A stretch of DNA of 10,345 nucleotides from contig JBHAEC010000016.1 in the NCBI GenBank assembly GCA_041855385.1, positions 1 through 10,345 of the forward strand. Reading direction: 5' to 3'. Positions 6,558 through 10,345 of the stretch are shown here, piece after piece. The position numbers and the translations under genes were made by a program. The notes beneath the pieces were generated by a model. The model saw only the letters and a list, made by a program, of their open reading frames with translations. It made no database searches and was not told the origin of the DNA. The stretch's first letter is position 1. Every line of letters begins with the position of its first letter. The stretch comes from JBHAEC01 sp041855385 (GTDB lineage Bacteria; Bacillota; Negativicutes; Veillonellales; Veillonellaceae).

Positions 6558-7541
6558 TCATGTTTCCTCTTTCTCTTTTCGTTTCTTCTCTTTCCATTGC
6601 ACTCGCATTTTTTCTTCCTTAATCCTATTTGCCTTTGCCTTTTCTTCGTAAAGAACTTCGATCTCTTCGCTTATGTGGTGCATAGTTTTTATGGTATAGA
6701 ATCTCGTCCCCTTCTTCTTTTCCATATATTTTCCTATCTTCCACTGTATGGCGTAGGAACCGTGAATTTCACATTTTCCTATGGCCAGGTACCGATCTCC
6801 ATTAATGCGCTCCATAGCATTAGCAGTCATTCTTCTCTTACACTTTGGACAAAATACACGCACCACAACCGGCTTGGAAAGGGCTTCCTTCTTATCCGAA
6901 AAGCCATCATATACCAGAAAAAGAATCTCCTCCGGAAAAATAGCTATAGAGGGTTGCTTATCCATAAGTTCACGGTAGTGAGAAATATCTTTCTTTATAG
7001 GTAATGAAGCAAGAATTTTTGCCGTGTGAACCGCATCATGAAAGGCATTATGAGAAGACAGTTCTTGCGTTATCTTTCGCTCTTCCAAAGCTTTTTCCAG
7101 AGAAACCTGTTCAGAGTTTTTCCATACCTCTTGTGCATAAATTCGCTGAGCGTCAAACCATTCAAATGCTTCCCATGGCTTCAAATGATGTAAGCGAATG
7201 TTCTGTTTTAACACCAGCATATCATCTATTCCCCAACTTAATATGCGGGGGTTATCTCCACACCATTTAAGAAAAAGATTAAAGGCATTGGGAAAAGGCA
7301 TTCCTGTTTCCAAATCCAAACTGCTGATTCCTGTCAAACCACTGATATGTTTATGCATTCTCTTTAAAAACTTTGGCTTTACAATGACATTAAAAGAATC
7401 TGTGATTGCCCCTGTCTCATCTATGCGGACAGCTCCAATCTGAATAACTTCTCCGGTAATCATCGTTCCCACTCGCCGAAGAAAAGCCACATCATACGCA
7501 TAAGGCTGATTCCATTCCAAGTCAAAAACAATATAGGACAC
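6558..7541 (-). CDS. DEDDh 3'-5' exonuclease with Cys/His cluster and basic C-terminal tail
   Basis: 327 residues from GTG 7541. The N-terminal half is a DnaQ/ERI-1-like (RNase T superfamily) exonuclease: Exo I VFDLEW (D7, E9), Exo II in SWGIDD (D106/D107) and Exo III HNAFHD (H164, D169), the HxAxxD form of DEDDh enzymes. Such enzymes remove nucleotides from 3' ends of DNA or RNA; Bacillus KapD is a related protein. The C-terminal half has CPKC (231-234) and CEIH (257-260), which could form a small zinc ribbon, and ends in a very K/E-rich helix (about 296-327). GTG is preferred over TTG 7562 because GAAGGAG lies 8 nt before it. It follows the glycosyltransferase by 23 nt and precedes the phosphoesterase by 16 nt. 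Nothing in it links it to LPS; RNA turnover or repair is the more natural guess. Confidence 0.85.
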   Translation of the reverse strand: MSYIVFDLEWNQPYAYDVAFLRRVGTMITGEVIQIGAVRIDETGAITDSFNVIVKPKFLKRMHKHISGLTGISSLDLETGMPFPNAFNLFLKWCGDNPRILSWGIDDMLVLKQNIRLHHLKPWEAFEWFDAQRIYAQEVWKNSEQVSLEKALEERKITQELSSHNAFHDAVHTAKILASLPIKKDISHYRELMDKQPSIAIFPEEILFLVYDGFSDKKEALSKPVVVRVFCPKCKRRMTANAMERINGDRYLAIGKCEIHGSYAIQWKIGKYMEKKKGTRFYTIKTMHHISEEIEVLYEEKAKANRIKEEKMRVQWKEKKRKEKEET

Positions 7542-7549
7542 TTTTATCG

Positions 7550-7556
7550 CTCCTTC
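7550..7556 (-). promoter_or_regulatory. Ribosome binding site supporting the exonuclease GTG start
   Basis: GAAGGAG on the minus strand, 8 nt before GTG 7541. The longer TTG 7562 start has no such site and would place this motif inside the coding region. Confidence 0.65.
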
Positions 7557-7564
7557 AGCCAATC

Positions 7565-8605
7565 CTATTCTATTTTAAGCAATTTTTCTGCCGCTTCGAT
7601 AACATCTCTCGGTTGAATAACAGTAAGCCCTTTATACTTCCCTTCTCGGATAATTTTTTTCATTGACTTCCCTTTTACATATTCGGTCGTAGACTCCAAA
7701 ACGATGGCTTTATCCGTGTAGGGTCCATAAAATTTAGGATTAGATGGTCCATATAACGCAACAATAGGAATCTTTTGTGAAACACCTACGTGCATAGGAC
7801 CGGAATCATTGGTAATTAACAATGAGCAATATTTCATAGCAGCCGCTAACTCACCTAAACTGAAATGTCCGGTAGCAATAAAGGGTTTACTCTCCATCAA
7901 TGCCACCGCATTTTCCACCATTTCCCTGTCCATGGTTCCACCGAAAAAGACCGTTTCATAGCCATTTTTCGAAAAATAGTCGGCTACTTCGGCAAAATAA
8001 GCTACAGGCCACCGTTTCTCCGGTACCGCGCTTCCGATATTAAACCCCACTAAAGGCTTTTCCTCATCCCAACCGGAGTCTAGATAAAACTGTTTAGCTT
8101 TTTCTTCCCATAAGGGGCAGGTAAATACTTCCAGTCCCTCATGTTTCAAGTTTTCTACACCAAGCTGTTCCAACACATTTACATACATATCCGCGGCATG
8201 CTTTGTAAGACGATCGAGGCGTGTGTATTTCGTCATAAAAGGACGAAATAAAAAATGACTCATTCCCGTGTGAACAGGGGCATCTATTTTCCAAGCTAAA
8301 TACGAAGTTCGCTCATTAGGATGCAAATTAATTACGACATCCGGCCTTGTTTTTGTAATTTCTTTGGCAATAGCACCCAAGGAAGCAATGCTATTATCCT
8401 TTCCCTTCTTATCAACAGCCACAATAGTATCAATACAAGGGTTATACTGCATCACTTCTTTTAATTTTGCATCTATTACATAGGTTATTTTACATGTCGG
8501 TGCGGCATTCTTTAATGCCCTTACAAAAGGCGTCGTCAGAATAACATCTCCTAAGTGCATAAGAAATGTAACAACAACATGCTTATCCTTTAAATCAATC
8601 ATCAT
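7565..8605 (-). CDS. Glycosyltransferase family 9, WaaF-like heptosyltransferase
   Basis: 346 residues from ATG 8605. GT9 enzymes transfer ADP-activated heptose to the LPS inner core on the cytoplasmic face. The GT-B fold hallmarks are visible: MHLGDVILTTPFVRAL (16-31, with the Asp of LGD at 20), SAVPEKRWP (192-200, Lys197 in the phosphate-contacting position), and TNDSGPMHVGVSQKIPIVAL (265-284, D267), then YGPSNP. It is probably the second heptosyltransferase (WaaF-like) because it follows a WaaC-like gene, but a different core sugar or acceptor is possible. The C-terminal part lacks the cysteine cluster seen in many heptosyltransferase II sequences and instead has a basic KGKSMKK segment. 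ATG 8605 overlaps the previous stop as ATGA; ATG 8611 and 8602 are alternatives. Member of the hldD-gmhB-waaC operon. Confidence 0.8.
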   Translation of the reverse strand: MMIDLKDKHVVVTFLMHLGDVILTTPFVRALKNAAPTCKITYVIDAKLKEVMQYNPCIDTIVAVDKKGKDNSIASLGAIAKEITKTRPDVVINLHPNERTSYLAWKIDAPVHTGMSHFLFRPFMTKYTRLDRLTKHAADMYVNVLEQLGVENLKHEGLEVFTCPLWEEKAKQFYLDSGWDEEKPLVGFNIGSAVPEKRWPVAYFAEVADYFSKNGYETVFFGGTMDREMVENAVALMESKPFIATGHFSLGELAAAMKYCSLLITNDSGPMHVGVSQKIPIVALYGPSNPKFYGPYTDKAIVLESTTEYVKGKSMKKIIREGKYKGLTVIQPRDVIEAAEKLLKIE

Positions 8606-9633
8606 CCACATCCTGTCTGGGTCTTCTTACTTATGCTTTCATAAGCTTGCCATACGGAATCAACCGTAATGGCCTGCATACAGTCCGTTTCTTTATGTCC
8701 CGAGTCCTTCTCTGTCAGGGTTGCCAAAGGTGAAACTACGATTTCAATGGGCTGTTTACCATAGGGTTTTGATCGTTCCGATGCGGTAGCTCCAAAAAGT
8801 GCTATCACCGGAACCCCTAGCGCATTAGCAATATGAAGAGGTCCCGTATCAGCTCCGACAAACAGATCGCTCTCCTGCAACAATCCCATGAGCTCCCTAA
8901 TTGTTGTTTCCCCTGTCATATCAATAACCTTTGAACTTGAAGCGATATCGCATACAACCCGACTCTTCTCTCTGTCCGCCTTTGTTCCCGTAATAACAAT
9001 AAAATGTCCGGTTCTTGCCAGTCGTTTAACAAACTTTCCAAATAAAGGTGCCGGCCATTCTTTCGTGGCCCATCTCGCTCCGGGGGCTACAACAATGTAT
9101 CTACCTGTAAGTCCTTTGGATTTTAGTTTTTCCAATACATTTCTTTTATCTCTACCGATATCGGGAAGAGGATATATGATTTCATCCACTGAGCCACCCA
9201 ACATGCGTACTGTGTCTAAATATCTCTCAATAACATGGCCGTACTGATTAGGCCCTATAAGAGGCGTGTTAACGAATCTGCTTCCTTCTCGTAGCTCCCA
9301 ATATCCATACTTTTCCTTAGCGCCACTTAAGAAGGCTACAAGTGCACTTTTAGCCAAACACTGCAAATCAATAGAAATATCAAAGTGTTGTGCGTGTAAC
9401 TCTTCTCTTAGTTTCCACAAATAAGACAGTTTTTTCAATTGCTTTCTGTCCACCAAAAGTATCCTATCTACATAAGGCTTTCCCGGAATCAGGGGGGCAA
9501 AAGCTTCGTGCACAGCCCATGTAATATGGGCATGAGGCCAATTTTTTCGTATTGCCGCCACTGTCGGTAAAGCATGAATCACATCCCCGAGAGAACTCAT
9601 TTTTATAATTAGGATATTCTTATAATCCTGCAT
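8602..9633 (-). CDS. waaC: Lipopolysaccharide heptosyltransferase I-like (WaaC family, GT9)
   Basis: 343 residues. WaaC adds the first L-glycero-D-manno-heptose to Kdo of the LPS inner core at the inner membrane. The N-terminal IIKMSSLGDVIHALPT (9-24, D17) is the standard heptosyltransferase I signature. Further marks are DLQCLAKSAL (89-98), YGYWELREGSRF (109-120), GARWATKEWP (185-194, K191), and VGADTGPLHIANALGVPVIA (259-278, D262), then FGATASERSKPYG. Near the C-terminus only DCMQAI remains of the Cys-rich segment found in many relatives. ATG 9633 has AAGGA 10 nt upstream inside the end of gmhB; the genes overlap by 14 nt. Downstream it overlaps the second GT9 gene. The substrate is inferred from family and from gmhB and hldD next door. 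Confidence 0.88.
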   Translation of the reverse strand: MQDYKNILIIKMSSLGDVIHALPTVAAIRKNWPHAHITWAVHEAFAPLIPGKPYVDRILLVDRKQLKKLSYLWKLREELHAQHFDISIDLQCLAKSALVAFLSGAKEKYGYWELREGSRFVNTPLIGPNQYGHVIERYLDTVRMLGGSVDEIIYPLPDIGRDKRNVLEKLKSKGLTGRYIVVAPGARWATKEWPAPLFGKFVKRLARTGHFIVITGTKADREKSRVVCDIASSSKVIDMTGETTIRELMGLLQESDLFVGADTGPLHIANALGVPVIALFGATASERSKPYGKQPIEIVVSPLATLTEKDSGHKETDCMQAITVDSVWQAYESISKKTQTGCG

Positions 9634-10141
9634 AGTGATTATTTCCTTTTAAAATGCCTTCTACAAAAGACTTCATACTGCCACCTTGGTACAAGTACCC
9701 ACGAATACCCGCCGATTCCGCCGCTTCAACATCACGAAGACTGTCACCTATCATAAAGCTCTTCTCTTTACAAACGGAGTAGTCTTCCATAGCTTGTAGA
9801 AGCATCCCCGGTTTTGGTTTTCGACACTCACAGTCTATATCGTATTTTTTGACACTAGCCCCCAACAAGTGAGGGCAGTAATAAAAGTCCAGAATAAAAA
9901 CTCCTATAACGGCCAATTCAGCCGAAATATAATCATGAAGGCGCTTTACATCTTCTTCTGTATAATAACCGCGGGCAACACCGCTTTGATTGGTCACAAC
10001 AATAATCTCGTATCCCGCATTAGTTGCCATCGTTAAAGCTTCTTTGACGCCCTCTACCCACTCAAAGTCTTCAATCTTGTATAGATAAGACTTATCCTTA
10101 TTAATAACACCATCGCGATCCAAAAAAAGTATTTTCTTCAT
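9620..10141 (-). CDS. gmhB: D-glycero-manno-heptose 1,7-bisphosphate 7-phosphatase
   Basis: A cytoplasmic HAD phosphatase that removes the 7-phosphate from heptose 1,7-bisphosphate, a middle step on the way to ADP-heptose. At 173 residues it has the compact family size. Visible are the nucleophile motif DRDGVIN (D8, D10), TNQSGVARGYY (50-60, motif II Thr50 and the substrate loop), the zinc-binding set C89-x-H91 and C104-x-C106, the RKPKPG loop (107-112) and GDSLRD (132-137, D133 and D137). All catalytic and zinc residues are present. Its ATG overlaps the hldD stop as TAATG, and its 3' end overlaps waaC by 14 nt. The histidinol-phosphatase relative HisB-N is an alternative for such sequences, but the neighbours settle it as heptose biosynthesis. 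Confidence 0.93.
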   Translation of the reverse strand: MKKILFLDRDGVINKDKSYLYKIEDFEWVEGVKEALTMATNAGYEIIVVTNQSGVARGYYTEEDVKRLHDYISAELAVIGVFILDFYYCPHLLGASVKKYDIDCECRKPKPGMLLQAMEDYSVCKEKSFMIGDSLRDVEAAESAGIRGYLYQGGSMKSFVEGILKGNNHYAGL

Positions 10142-10345
10142 TAGAAAAACCCTTCGTTCTTTTCAAGTATTTCACAGTATTCCGCTACCGCCTGTTTCAT
10201 AGGCGTAAATCCTCTGTCATATCCTACCGAAAGGAGCTTTGCCGTATCCGCCTTGGTATAGCTTTGATATTTTCCTTTCAAAATCTCAGGGAAGGGCACA
10301 TAAGATATTTTACCTTTTCCGCAATAATCTATAATAGCTTGCATA
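10141..10345 (-). CDS. hldD: ADP-L-glycero-D-manno-heptose 6-epimerase, C-terminal end only
   Basis: The last ~67 residues of a gene that begins beyond the window edge. The VPFPEILKGKYQSYTKAD segment, followed by LLSVGYDRGF and a short helix with AVAEY, matches the C-terminal substrate-binding end of HldD as I remember it (E. coli has a very similar PFPxxLKGRYQxFTQAD...AGYDKPF stretch). HldD inverts C6 of ADP-D-glycero-D-manno-heptose to give the L-glycero donor used by WaaC and WaaF. The N-terminal Rossmann NADP site is not in view, so another member of the extended SDR epimerases cannot be fully excluded. The frame reaches the window edge open; a Met codon at 10344 is internal, not the start. 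The stop TAA shares one base with the gmhB ATG. Confidence 0.85.
   Translation of the reverse strand, partial: MQAIIDYCGKGKISYVPFPEILKGKYQSYTKADTAKLLSVGYDRGFTPMKQAVAEYCEILEKNEGFF

Noticed and set aside
6417..7004. Plus-strand open frame of 195 codons, Phe/Leu-rich and membrane-like
   Set aside because: Antisense to the K/E-rich tail of the exonuclease; complementing Lys/Glu codons yields Phe/Leu/Ser, so the hydrophobic look is an artefact.
1..10345. Signs of a defence island, prophage, IS element, CRISPR array or tRNA
   Set aside because: No direct-repeat array, transposase, integrase, attachment-type repeat or tRNA-like fold was seen; every gene is explained by core or LPS functions on one strand.

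Overview
This window reads as a chromosomal segment of a diderm Firmicute, most likely the class Negativicutes (the Veillonella/Dialister/Selenomonas/Megasphaera type of organism). Two signals point there together. The informational genes have a low-GC Gram-positive character: rplS-ylqF-rnhB in the order known from Bacillus, an RNase HII with the Firmicutes-type N-terminal extension, strong AGGAGG-type ribosome binding sites, and GTG or TTG starts. Directly upstream sits an LPS heptose cluster (hldD, gmhB, two GT9 heptosyltransferases), which only makes sense in a cell with an outer membrane. The genus is not resolved here. No tRNA, rRNA, CRISPR array, IS element or phage gene is visible.

Every gene lies on the minus strand, so transcription runs from the high-coordinate end to the low end. 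Region A (10345 to 5249) is one tightly packed operon: the 3' end of hldD, gmhB, a WaaC-like and a WaaF-like heptosyltransferase, a DEDDh 3'-5' exonuclease with a cysteine-rich C-terminal region, and a membrane-anchored metallophosphoesterase. Stop and start codons overlap (TAATG, a 14-nt overlap, ATGA) or lie a few bases apart. The first four genes supply activated heptose and build it into the LPS inner core. The exonuclease and phosphoesterase are not obviously part of that pathway.

Region B (5248 to 3071): rplS (ribosomal protein L19) has its own good promoter and a leader of about 67 nt that can form a hairpin. It is followed by a strong rho-independent terminator. ylqF (the 50S-assembly GTPase RbgA) begins just past the terminator U-tract and overlaps rnhB (RNase HII). 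With so little room for a promoter, ylqF-rnhB probably depend on terminator read-through.

Region C (3070 to 1): a second strong terminator with a 15-bp stem ends rnhB. Then comes the DNA-uptake/processing group yraN-comM-dprA, where dprA runs off the window. ComM and DprA both act on incoming single-stranded DNA in natural transformation, so this looks like a small competence/recombination operon.

Start sites were reassigned from ribosome binding sites for yraN (GTG 2904), rnhB (ATG 3865), the exonuclease (GTG 7541) and dprA (TTG 1010). I found no convincing previously undescribed system. The most open questions are the phosphoesterase with a variant metal motif, the exonuclease in the heptose operon, and the terminator in front of ylqF.
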